Shown: piece after piece, positions 1 to 10,924 of the stretch | Numbering within the stretch: position 1 is the first letter of the stretch | Layout: the number at the start of each line of letters is the position of its first letter | Origin: Clavaria fumosa | Taxonomy: Eukaryota; Basidiomycota; Agaricomycetes; Agaricales; Clavariaceae | Direction: 5' to 3' | DNA: 64,000 nt | Assembly: GCA_951802425.1 (NCBI GenBank) | Contig: OX637797.1 | Coordinates: 2,914,001-2,978,000, forward strand | Notes under the pieces: generated by a model | The model's database searches: none | Told to the model about the DNA's origin: nothing | What the model saw: the letters and a program-made list of their open reading frames with translations, nothing else | Made by a program: the position numbers and the translations under genes

Positions 1-710
1 GGGACTCGTATCGCAGGAGAGCATGGTCACAGTTGCAAAGTAATCAGCATTTGGTGTTCTTGGGATTTTTTTAACTTGGGAGATTGCCGTAAACTCTCTG
101 CCCATATCCGAGGACTACCCGAGATATGGGCTAAATTACAAGTGAAAACGGATGCATTGCTCCACGACGACCTGTTGTGGTCACGCCCTTGACGATTGGA
201 TGTAGGCTGTGGATATCGATTCGATATCATAACCTCTTACAGGGGGGATGTCACACCCAGCACCCAGGATGTCGTCTCACACCAGGCCTTTTTTGAAACG
301 AGGACTTGTATGGTGTTACCCGGTTGATCCTGCAGCCGCACGTGATGTGGAGACGCCAACAGTCGCGGTCAACGGCTCAGGTCACTGAGAATGCGACACG
401 TCTCACGTTCTGACCCTTGCGCCGGACCGACGACAATTGAAGAAGAGATGTTTGAACAGGTCGATACTTCAAGCCTGCACTGGTTGCCCTTCACTTTTTC
501 CCTTCCTTTCCCTCGCCCACCTTCTTTCATCTCCCGAACTCCCAACCTCCCTTCTTGCTGTATTCCAAGTTCTCATACTTGCGTTTGATCTGCAAAGTCC
601 TTCGTTGTGCTTTTATGATACTGGGCTGGCCCTAAACGGTTAAGGTAGCGGTTTCAGCCCATCGCGCGCCTGCTCGAGTTAGTGGACTCACTCGTTCGAC
701 GTTCGCAGAT
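1..710. other. left-edge non-coding stretch
   Basis: No supportable gene is seen. A pyrimidine-rich tract (about 480-600) precedes the first gene and looks like a promoter or 5' leader. The short open frames here have no recognisable motif and no good splice context. Confidence 0.4.
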
Positions 711-2227
711 ATGACTGACATGTAAGTAGGGTACCTCAGGCACCGGTCGTCTTTACCGACCCGCGCAGAAATACAGCTACAATCACGGCCACACCTTCTT
801 TCCCGGCCATAACTAGAACTTCTTCCAGGCCAACGGCTCCAACTTCTTCCATGGATCCAACTTCCATTACGGGTTCAATTCTCTCCAGATCGTGAGACGC
901 ACTTTCCCTGACGTCGGCACCCTGTGCGTTCAAACTAATTCTTCTGATGTGTACTTTACCATTAGAAGCAAAGCCGGATCTAAGTCGACGGTGCTCTCCG
1001 CCTCTGCGTTGGTGACCACGACCGCGATTCCGACCGCGATTCCGACCTTGACCACGCCCCCGATCTCGACCCCGACCCCGATCCCGACCTCAATCCCAGA
1101 CCCAGGCATAACCACAGACATAACCCCAGACATAACTCCAGAGATAACCCCAGAGATAACCCCAATCATCACACCTGAGGTGCCATCTACCGTTATCGTT
1201 CGTATCACTAGGCCTCCACCGCAACCTACGGCTGCATCTCCGACATCTTTCATTCAAAATAAGTCAATTTCAACGGGAGTCATCGTGGTCATCGTCCTAT
1301 GCATCATCGTGGGCGGCCTCGCCGCGTTTTACTTCATCCGAAAGTGGTTGCGCAGACGTAGAAACTCCCGAGCAGCCATTTCCTTCGATCCAAGGGACAT
1401 AGCCGATTTCCCTTCGGGAGACGGGAAGTTCGGAGGAGACTTGTTTATCGGGGACGAAGCATCCCGCCACTCGAAGGAACCCTTGACCTATGATAATGGC
1501 GTTGTGCGCGAACGTATCGCCCCTCCTGGCTCTGTTCACTTTCCCCTCCCTAACTCCTTCCCCCGTCCTAACTCTACTCACGTCACTCCGGCCAATCCGA
1601 GACAATCGTATAGTTTCGACGATTACTCGCGGTATCCTGTCATGAACACTATTGGTGCTCCGAACGGCTTGGCGCGTACTCCCAGTACGACATCTACCGA
1701 GCAGACCACTGATCCCTACTACTTGACGCGCTCCAATGTGGCGCCTCCCGTTGAGTTGGAGAGGAACATGGATCCTTACTACCTGGCGCGTAGCTACAGT
1801 GAGAGAACACTTCCAAAGGCGAACATGGATCCTGGTACTGTGCCCGTGTATACCGACCAGAGGAACATTGATCCGTACCACCCGCCACCTTTGACACCGG
1901 GACGTGTCAGCCCTCCTAGAAGGAAGCGGGTTCCAGAAATTACGAAGAGCATGCTGCCCATGTCGAATCAGCTGCATGAGACTGATTCCACTGGAGGTCG
2001 ATCTGAGACGGACGAGCTGTTGGCGGGGCCGCCCCAAAGCACGGATCAGCCTAGCAAGAGGGAGACACGTGTCCCCCGTTCCTCCCGACGCTATAGTGCC
2101 GGCTCAGCTCGTTCCGGGTTACCGTATTATCCGAAGGCGCTAAAGGTATGTGCAATATCACTTATTCGATGGTGCATGAAAATGACGGTGTTTTTCCTTT
2201 ACTTCCACTCAGATTGCGAACCCATGA
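711..2227 (+). CDS. single-pass membrane protein with Ser/Thr/Pro-rich ectodomain
   Basis: The inferred exons are 711-721, 769-891, 966-2145 and 2213-2227, giving 442 residues. The N-terminal part is very rich in Ser, Thr and Pro and carries short ITPE/ITPD and PTPIPTS-type repeats, as in an O-glycosylated stalk. A single hydrophobic helix follows at about residues 150-172, then a basic stop-transfer stretch (RKWLRRRR). The cytoplasmic tail holds four degenerate DPYYL/DPYH units about 25 residues apart. No signal peptide is visible at the chosen ATG, so the helix probably acts as a reverse signal-anchor. The first exon codes for under four residues and is the weakest part of the model. The design resembles fungal wall-stress sensors, but no diagnostic extracellular domain is seen, so the function is unknown. 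Confidence 0.6.
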
Positions 2228-2931
2228 TTAGCACCCGATATGCTAGGAACCCACCGCGCTCGGATACAGTACCTGCTCGTAATGATGTTTGGGGTTTTCG
2301 ATGTCTGTATGTTAGTGTTGAGAATGTGGAGTTTTCTGGAGACGATGCTCTGTATATGAGCGGAGAGTCTCGGCGCCGACCTTCGTTACTCGATGCGGTG
2401 AAAGCAACCAGAGTCTGAATAGTGGCAGGATCCAACCTTCATACTACAATACAATTTCTACGAGTAGAAAGAACGTCCAGTCAAAACACTGTAATCATGT
2501 GACTGGTGACACAAATCCATGATGTCAAATTAGTCAGTTTTTTCGTAATAAGCAGCGAACCTGGCGGTCAAATGCAGTTTCGTAATGGATAGGCACGTGT
2601 TGATTTCATAATCGGTGCATCATCATTGCTGCACTCCTCCTCAGGCCTCACTCCTGCTAGCGGGAGCACTATCGGCGACCACTCTCCGGATGTAACTTCC
2701 AAGGGTTATGAAGGCGGGCAAGTCTAAATCTAACAGCTTTGCACGGGTGAATTTGACTCCGTTCATTGCGCTTACCAATCATTACCAAGTGGGTCAAAGC
2801 ACTCCTGTCTGGTCAACCCTGATTCTGATCCTGATCGAACACGGGACACTTCTACACATATGTCCTTATAGTCAACTCTCAATCAGCCCACAACTGGCTC
2901 CTTCCTCCAATCCACCACCGCGCGCCTCGGC
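2228..2931. other. intergenic region
   Basis: This is about 700 bp between two plus-strand genes. It should hold the 3' end of the upstream gene and the promoter of the Ytp1-like gene. No repeat, RNA gene or coding exon was recognised. Confidence 0.4.
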
Positions 2932-5189
2932 ATGCGCCTCAGCTGGTCCTCGGTCCTCCTCATCATTTCAACCGTGGTAGCCCTGCACACCTCTCCTGCA
3001 TGGGCCGACGCTCCACCATCTGCGATCCTGAAACGACATGGCGACGATAAACCGCAGTATGCCAATGATAATCACGACTCTCATCGTCACGACAGACCAC
3101 CTTTGTTGAAATTAAACGAGTCTCGCATTCTCGAGATCCATCCCCCAACTCCTCCTTCATATTGGACCATTGATATTGACCGAACGGATCCCTCTGCTTC
3201 GACTTATCCCGGCTTAATGGCCCTTCATGTTCTTCTCATGTCCTCTGCCTTCTTCATCGCACTTCCCATACGTACGTCACATCTTCATACTCCCGAATGT
3301 ATGAGCTCACACCACGTAGGCATTGCAATGCGCGCTGTTAATTCCTCATGGCGACCCCTCGTCGACGTCGCATTCTACAGCCTATGTGTGCTCGGATGCG
3401 TTTCAAGCGCAGTCTACTCCAAACTCACCCCTACTAACATGTAAGTCACCCCTCACGTGTCCACCCGCTTCCGGACTCGAAGGAGTCATCACGTCACAAT
3501 TAGGTACGAAGGCGCCAAACACCGCACCCACGGTTATCTCCTGCTGTTTGCTGCGGTGGCTTTGTCAGCCCTTGATTTCCTCGGCTTCATCCGGCGTCTT
3601 ATCTCCCACGCCCGATCAGGCGATATAAAGGGCTTCTGCACGGTGATCCTGAGACGCGAGAAAGGCACGGCCCATGCCGGGGAGTATGTGGGGCTGGCTG
3701 TAGAGGAAGTAGAGCCACAGGAATTTAGTTCATCCCAGGGACACACCCGAACCAGTTCTGATCGCACGCACCACTCGCGCTCGTCGCTCGTCTTACAGAC
3801 TCAGCCCGACCTTATCGCCACCTGGATTAATAATAATACTTCTGAAGAATCGCCATTCTCCCCTCTGGACCCGGCGCAATCTGAACCTGGCTCCTCGCGG
3901 GGGTCCGACGACACGGTCCCATATTTCGGTCGCGAGCCATATCAAGTCCCTCGCAAGCCAATTTCTCGGCACAAACGCATAGGCTCCATCGCTTTTGCGG
4001 TCGTGGAGAGGTCATTTGTTTTTGCAGCGTTTGCACAGGTTCTCTCGGGTGTCATCGTTTACACAGGCGGATGCCGCAATAACTACATTAATGGTTGTTT
4101 AGCCCATCTTATCAGTGCGTTTCTGATCAATTACGCTTCAATCGTCACATTCGAAATGTCCAACTTCCTTAACAGAAGGAGGCATTTTCTGGTGTTATGG
4201 CCTCGTGACATTTGCACGTTTCCTCGGTGCTTTCTCAGAGTACGGCTGGGCGTGGAATCGTTCCCCAAACAGCAAAGCTGTCTCGGCGGAGTTCGTAGAG
4301 AGCTTAGTTATTTTCCTTTATGGGATCACGAACGTCTGGATGGAACGATTTGGGGCTAGTGCAGGCGATCCTTACACAACTAAGCAACTGCAGCACATAA
4401 GTATCGCGGTGAGTGTAGTCCGGTTCGCATTTTATGGGTTTCGTTAAACTGTCCATATACCAACCAGGCAATGTTCTGGTTTGCTGGTCTCGTAGGCATG
4501 ACTATCGAATCCCATACGGTTCGCAGGTGGCTCGCTTCGGGCTCCATCTTGTCGGTAAAGGAACAGGGCACCACTGTGGCAGTGTGCGAGCCGCGGAGTT
4601 ATTCTGCAAGCTTTAACCCATTTCCAGCACTTGTGATCGGCGTCACGGGGGCAGCTATGGCGGCCCACCACCAGGACTACGTGTTTCAGGTACGTCCATT
4701 CATGCGCTCTGCTCGTCCTGGCACACCAATCCCATTGCCCTGGCGCGATGCATACTTCTAACTGCCATCTAGGTGCAGATACATATGCTCTGGGGCAACC
4801 TTCTCGTGGCGTTCTCCATCCTGCGATGCTTGACGTACTTTTTCCTCTGGCTCAGCCCCCCGACGTCGGTCCTGCCGTCCCGCCCGCCGACTGAGGCCCT
4901 CGGGAGCTTCTTCCTCGCATGCGGTGGGCTGACTTTCATTCTGAGTTCTGAGGAGGTGACGTTCGCCGCGATGCGCCGAGGTCGGGACGGTAAGTCACCT
5001 TCACGCACCGAGAAGAGGATATTGATTCCCGTTTTGCTGGTAACCCCCGCAGACATGATGATGTTCTTGAACGTGACTGTCGCCATGACATGCTTCGCAA
5101 TGTTCTGGGTTCTCGCCGTCGTATCGTTTAAAGGCTGGCTCAGGCATCGTTCGCTCGCCCAGGCGTCGTTTAAGCGTCGCTTTGCTTAA
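2932..5189 (+). CDS. Ytp1-like multipass membrane protein (DUF2427/Ytp1 domains)
   Basis: The exons are 2932-3271, 3320-3440, 3504-4114, 4176-4408, 4468-4689, 4773-4989 and 5053-5189; they sum to 1881 nt (626 residues). An N-terminal signal peptide ends near AWADA. A His-rich linker and several hydrophobic segments follow. The C-terminal half carries the Ytp1 signature: GGIFWCYGLVTFARFLGAF, the LYGITNVWMERFG block, an LQHISIAAMFW block and a late HMLWGNL block. Fungal proteins of this type are predicted endomembrane proteins, sometimes compared with cytochrome b561; their biochemical role is not established. Six introns of 48-83 bp all have GT-AG ends. The gene converges on COQ2 with a gap of about 290 bp. 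Confidence 0.8.
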
Positions 5190-5482
5190 GATAAAAGTTC
5201 TTCATCCTTGCTTTGTCATTTGGCTTCTGTTGTGTATCTCGATTTCGGTATGTAGCGAGTCCTCCGGGTACTTGAGATCCTTTGCATATTACAATCTCTA
5301 CTCCATTGTATGACTGTTTTCTAGACTTCATCCTTCTACGCACCATCCAGGGTCCTTTGTTCTCTGGCTGTATTCAACTACTCTGCTAATCTCCATGTTG
5401 TTTGTGTGTTCTCATGTATTTTATCAGGGAAAGGGTAAAGTTCATCTACTAGAGGAGAGAAGAGGAAATTCGGCCCTATAAC

Positions 5483-6892
5483 TTATGCCGCTCCTGTCAG
5501 CAGCACCACATAATCCGCCGCAGCGCCCATCCACACCCAGAACCCGGCCCAGCCGCAGCCGATGAAGCCGCGCCAGCAGCAGCCGCGGTCGTCAAAGTCG
5601 ACGCGGACGAGCACACGGACGAGCTGCGCGCCTGCGAGGGCGACGCCGACGAAGAACGGGGCGGTGTGCGCGTTGAGCGCACCCGCGAGCGAGAGACACG
5701 AGACGGAGGCGAGGGAGAGCGCCCCGAGGATCGGCCGTGTGTGCGCTGCGAAGAGGAGCGCGGTGGAGCGCACGCCGACGCGCACGTCGTCTGCCTTGTC
5801 CTTTCGGGGGAAACGCAATACGTGAGCGAGTTGGGGGGTGGAGGCGTTTTTCACGGGACCGAATTAGATCTGGATATAAGAGTACTGACCTGGTGTGCGT
5901 ATATGCTGTCGTACACGAGCGTCCAGCAGACGCCCCCGACGTACAGCGGGAGGCAGACCGCCCAATCGACAAAGCCGGCCACGGCGGACCAGCCGAGGAG
6001 GGCGCCCCAATTGAAGGTCAAACCTGTAGGTGGGGTTTCAGCATGGCCAGCGATGGTAGTCTAGATGGCAGGAGATGCACCGAGCACGGCCTGCGGCCAG
6101 TCCGTGATGCGCTTCATGAATGGATATATGGTCACCAGCGACAAGGACGATGCTCCCAAGAGTATGCTGCAAAGAACGATCAGGTTGTACCAGGTAGAGG
6201 TTGCGTTGACTTGTGAACTTGCTTACCTCGACCAATTCAGCTGAAGGAGTACCACCAGTCCGACGGTCAGTTGTGCACCGAGAAACACGAAGGCCTGTCG
6301 AGGAGAAAGATCACCCCTGGCCAATGGACGGTCTTGTGTCCTCACTGGGTGTGGATTCTAGGTTTTGCTTTTTTCGAGCGACGGCAATAGAGCTTACCGA
6401 CGCCTCGGTCGATATTTCTGTCCCACATATCATTGATTGTGCATCCTGCGCCTCGCATAACGAGCGCACCCACGCCGAACAGGCCGAGGTACGTTAGTGG
6501 GGTACTCGGCGGGAGCTGCAACGCGTAAGACGCCATGGTGATCGACCAGGCTGACGCGAGGCGTCAGCAAAAAAAAAGTAGTCGCAGGACACAGTCTAAT
6601 GTAGCGACGGACCGCAGGGGTAAAAGAGTAAGAGCGTCCCAATGGGCTTGTCCAGCCGGGTGAGGGCGAGATAGGGCCGTATGCGCGCCGGCAGGCGGTC
6701 AGCAGTGGTGTGAGGAGATTCCGAGGCAACTTGAAGACATTCAAATTTGGGAAAACGACGTTGATGTTGCGAATAGCCTCTCGTATTAGAGCATGCATTT
6801 CTCCGTATAAGTGAGAGTGAAAGTCGTGGTGTGCGGGAAGGACGGAGACATAGGTGCAAGAGACGCGTGGCTGGGCGAACGAACAGGACCAT
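5483..6892 (-). CDS. COQ2: 4-hydroxybenzoate polyprenyltransferase (COQ2)
   Basis: The exons, in coding order, are 6613-6892, 6398-6550, 6227-6344, 6081-6166, 5890-6023 and 5483-5800 (1089 nt, 362 residues). UbiA-family enzymes of this type attach the polyprenyl tail to 4-hydroxybenzoate in the inner mitochondrial membrane, an early step of ubiquinone synthesis. Both Asp-rich prenyl-diphosphate/Mg sites are present: [12 protein letters not shown] and DKADD, the latter followed by [11 protein letters not shown]. The [17 protein letters not shown] and [19 protein letters not shown] blocks are typical. The start was chosen because it gives an Arg/Leu/Ser-rich, acid-poor N-terminus ([20 protein letters not shown]), as expected of a mitochondrial presequence. 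A longer upstream open frame lacks this feature. Confidence 0.93.
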
Positions 6893-7114
6893 AATAATAA
6901 AAGCAAAGCATTTGCCGTAAGCTGGATAAGCGTGCATTCCTTCACAAGGTGGTCTCCAAGATACTTGGATACACGAAACAGGCTTGTCAACAAAATGGCC
7001 CCAGCTATTCAAACTAAAACATTGAAATAGCAAGGCTGATTGATACACTAGCGCAGAAGGTTCCCATCCTGCCGTGCGAGTCTTAGCTGAAATGGGAGAG
7101 ATCATGGCAGCTTT

Positions 7115-8132
7115 TTACCACTCTTTGCCCAACTTGAAGGCCCACACCCAATCTGAAAGGATCTGTCAAAGATCGGCGAAGCAGTTCTTGGCAGTTGAAT
7201 CATACCGGCGTAGACCTCTCCATCATCGTCAACCACGCGACTCTGAACCGAGTACGTTCCGGATCGAGCCAGCATTCCAGACGGCGACTCCTCCGTTTCA
7301 AAGTTCTTCGTGTACGCCTCGCCGTTGGGGTGGGGTCCATACGAGCCCAGCATCTGCTCCAGCTTGTCGACTGGTTCAATCAGGATTAGCGCCGCTCTTC
7401 GGCATGGGACCCGAATTACCTTTGATGCCAGCCCGTTTGACGAGCTGAATATATCTCACGCCCTTGGTAACATACCACATTGATGCAAGTCCATTGATTG
7501 GACAAAACAAGATACTCGTACCGAAATGATGGAGTGATTGACCTTGAATGAGATTCGAACACTGGGAAAAATTGTAACTCCATGGGACTAAGGATAACAA
7601 CCCGCACTCACTTGTATTCAACGCCTTCTTTGATGGTGACCGGGTTCTTCTTCAGGTCTGCAATCTGAGCGGCGTTGGTAAGGTCGAAGACCAGCCTTTT
7701 CCCATGTGGCAAAGTGGGCGAAACGAGCTCCAGCGTAAGAACAGTGACCTGGCAATAGACAGAACGTGCACACAATCGAGTCATGATAAGACATAGTGAG
7801 GACAGATAAGCTGATGGAATAGCAAACCTTGGGCCCGCTCGCTTGGCTTGTTTCCGCCCCTGGGACAATGCCGAGGCTCGCTTTCCAGCGTGCCAGGCTT
7901 TCGTCCTCGGCATCGAGGTTCGCCAACTCCTCTGCTGTCTTACGGACACCAGGCTTGTAGCCTTTGCATGTAAACCTCAGCCTGCGATTTCAAATACATG
8001 GTATTTCCGGTCCTTGAACTCACCTGGAGTGAAAGTGGGCAAAAGCTCTGCGTGATCGTCCTGTAAAGCATTAAAGATGAATCAGTGAAACCGAACGATT
8101 GTAATTCAACAATGACTGACGGTGGCCGACAT
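7115..8132 (-). CDS. RDI1: Rho GDP-dissociation inhibitor
   Basis: Eight exons (8121-8132, 8024-8060, 7828-7961, 7612-7748, 7522-7561, 7420-7462, 7206-7370 and 7115-7152) sum to 606 nt (201 residues), the usual size for the family. RhoGDI extracts prenylated Rho/Cdc42 GTPases from membranes and holds them in the GDP-bound state in the cytosol. Conserved blocks include ELANLDAEDESLARWKASLG (switch-binding arm), KEGVEYNVRISFKVNHSIIS (beta-sandwich), RYIQLVKRAG, EQMLGSYGP, SGMLARSGTY and a terminal WVWAFKLGKEW. The first exon codes for only four residues (MSAT). All seven introns are 49-79 bp. Confidence 0.93.
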
Positions 8133-8550
8133 TGCTGAAGGATTAGTTGCGAATTTAAAAGCAAGTTTGCAAGTGACCTTTGTGTGGAAAGCAGCGACAG
8201 TAATCGATTTCGCACGTTTGAAAAGGACTTTGGTCAGTGGCGCAGAATCAGGTCCACCGCAAGTCAAGTGATGGCTTGATCGATGTGATCGACCTTTCCA
8301 AAACGGGTAGTAAGCCCAAGGGTAAAAGCCGAAAGCCGAAATCTGTAATGCATAACGCGCTCCATCCACCTTTGTACGACGGCTAGTGATACAATAATAT
8401 AACTCGGAATCTCCCTAAACATTGGCACATCACGCCTATCTAATATCCAAAACAAGAAAGCATGGCTTGAATCAATCGCACCATTTCGAAAGCATCCAAT
8501 CGCGGAGGGAGGCTCGGGCAATATCTCAGTGCATAAATTCTTAGAACACG
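8133..8550. other. intergenic region between RhoGDI and the first CCCH gene
   Basis: About 420 bp lie between the RhoGDI start and the stop of the next minus-strand gene. It should carry the RhoGDI promoter. No coding exon or repeat was recognised. Confidence 0.4.
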
Positions 8551-10374
8551 TCAGCAAGCAGACCTTCTCTCAGATAGCAGGGAATGGTGCGCACCGCGTT
8601 TAAACCAACACTTCCCCTTGCTCAGATGGTAGCACTTGGGCCCGCCCGGGCATTGGTGGCCCCAACAACACGAATCGCCGTAGGGACAGTCCTGACCTAG
8701 CACGGCCGGTGTTTACCTCAGCCCCATTTCTACAGCTACATCGCAGGAGGAGGCTACCAACCGTCCTTGAGCCAGTTGCATGGAGCTTTTTTCGCGAGCA
8801 TGGCGAGCTCCTGGAGCTGCATAGGAGTCAAGATGTAATCATGCGAGTATTTACAAGAGACCTGTGAAGGAAATTAACAAAAATGCAGATTTCAAACATG
8901 GAAAACGTGCTACTAACTCCTTTGGTGCATGTCATCAAGTAAAACTCGTTACAAGGAGGCGGAACCTCTGCCCGTTCATCAGGAATCATTTGCACCCGAG
9001 AGCGCCGATGACATACGTTTATGAAGAGGCTGGGAAATTCACACGTTAATATAGGCCACGCTCCACGATAAGTCGCTGTCAGCTTACCAGCTTAGAGTCA
9101 ATTACTTTCGGAATGTGGCCATTACGTGCAGAGATACTTTCTGGAGACTCAGGGCTCATCAGGCCGTTGGACAACGAGGAGCGTAGGGTCAGGGTCAGGG
9201 CAGCGGGTTTAATGGAAGCAGAGGAGTCGTGAGAATGGAAGAGTCGGTCTATGTGCAAAGTTTGCACGTCCGCGTAGTGAGGATCGCTCGAATTTTGGTC
9301 CTTCTTAAGAAAGACTATCTTTCCCAATAACTGCTCGTTGTCGATGTCCTCGAAGATTTTTGCATAATATTCGTGACGTTCAACTACGCATCAAAAGTTA
9401 GACTTTTTAGAAGGACAGAAAGAGCAAGACATTGAACACACCACCCAGGAAGACATGCATAGTCTGTGGGAAACGCGTGAATGTCGTGAGTTGTTCTAGT
9501 CAGTTCAGCATATCGATTGAGAAATATAGGTCCACCGCGTGAGCAGGACGTCCTCACCTGCTAGTTTTGCAGAGGCATGACTTAAGCCGTCTCCCACGTC
9601 GACGACGGAAAAACAAGGCGAGGCCTGGCTGAAACCGTCGAAGAAAGAGTCAAACTGTTCCTTGGAGCATAAGCTCTGTTGTATGGCGCTCGCCCTAAGA
9701 GAGTCACGGCAATGATATATACTGATCCTAAATGAGAGGTTCTTGAAGTCTTGTAAACCTCGTGACGATAGGAAGTCGGCAATGGCCCGTGTGAGAAGGC
9801 TGGCGGCCCGCTGACCACCCATCTGGCCCTGCGTCAAGTACTCCTGGTGGAAGATAAAGTAGTTTCCATCCAAGATGCAAAGAATCAACGGCGTTTGAGG
9901 CTGCAAGCCGGTGGTGGAATGCAATCAGTCAGTGTTACAGGATGTGCGGCGCCTCTCTGAGAGCGTACCCCAAGCGACTTCAGCCGCAGCGCGGAGATCT
10001 GCTTACGGAGTGCACAGAGCTGCGCATCGTACACCGCGGCCCGCCGATCGATGTCGTCTTGCAGATTAGCATGCGCATTGTGCCATGTGAGGACCTCGTT
10101 TTCGAGAGTGGCCGCGCGCCGTTGTAGCTGGTCGTTGTGCCGCAGGGTTTTCGAGCATAGATCTATCCGCGGGGACGCAGCAATGAAAAAAGGATAAGCA
10201 AAGAGTTCTGAATCTTGAATCGGAAACAGAAGGAGGCACATTGTATATGTTGAATTATTTCGTCCCTTCCGGTAGAGGTTCAGGGTAGAAGGATTCAGGT
10301 CGAAGATATGTTCACAGGGTATATGGGGCTCACCAATTCTGAATCGTTACCTCTTGAGATGGTGATGTCGACAT
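8551..10374 (-). CDS. CCCH zinc-finger protein, copy A (coiled coil plus DUF7923-like domain)
   Basis: Ten exons (10334-10374, 10240-10265, 9969-10162, 9558-9900, 9442-9495, 9088-9383, 9017-9029, 8918-8967, 8762-8861 and 8551-8696) sum to 1263 nt (420 residues). The layout is a coiled-coil N-terminus (LRHNDQLQRRAATLENEV), a central domain with the acidic motif LILCILDGN, and two C-terminal C-x7/8-C-x5-C-x3-H zinc fingers: CNEFYLMTC...C-KYSH and CNWLKDGQDCPYGDSCCWGH. Tandem fingers of this kind usually bind RNA. The central domain matches what I know as a fungal CCCH-associated DUF; the acidic motif recalls NYN/PIN nucleases, which is only an inference. A 13-nt micro-exon (9017-9029) restores frame across the finger junction. 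The gene is a tandem paralogue of the next one upstream. Confidence 0.8.
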
Positions 10375-10924
10375 GAAGATCCGGGGGGGCGGGAAAGGTA
10401 AGAACTTAGACTGGCCGCATCTTATGCCCAATGCCACGATGCAGCAGCCACCCTTCCCAGGCGACAGGCATATCTTTAGTGCCCATTTTTAGTCAGATAC
10501 CCCATTCCGATCCAGCGGGAGGAGCAAGTATGGAAAGCTAGATTCTTGATCGCAGCTGAGAGGTTCACCGTTCACCATGTTTAACTAGCACATTGCAAAC
10601 CTGGCACACTGTTCCCAGACAATGGAAGTTTCTAGCACGCGTGGCTCATCTTCTGGCTTACAGGGTCCGAGTTCACATGAGTTTCAAGTACAGAAGAATT
10701 CTAAGACAAAGTTGTCTCCGTCTTCTTCTCAATTCAATACATCAATAAAACGCCGCAACAGCAGGGTGCTCGCGGACTCTGAAAAAAGTTGTGGCGCAAC
10801 ATCTTTCGTAATTTCACATCCTCATGCGGTTGAACAAATTTAGGCGTTGTTAGGCTATTTGTAGCCGTGCATATCGACTGTGGGGGGGTTCATCAAGTCA
10901 GTAGGCGGGTGAAGGTGTGGTGTG
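10375..10924. other. intergenic region between the CCCH paralogues
   Basis: This 550-bp spacer holds the copy A promoter and the copy B 3' end. A short plus-strand open frame at 10622-10843 is Ser-rich and has no motif or splice support. Confidence 0.4.

Noticed and set aside
7548..7564. GATTCGAAC step resembling a tRNA T-arm
   Set aside because: It lies inside a RhoGDI exon and no cloverleaf can be drawn around it.
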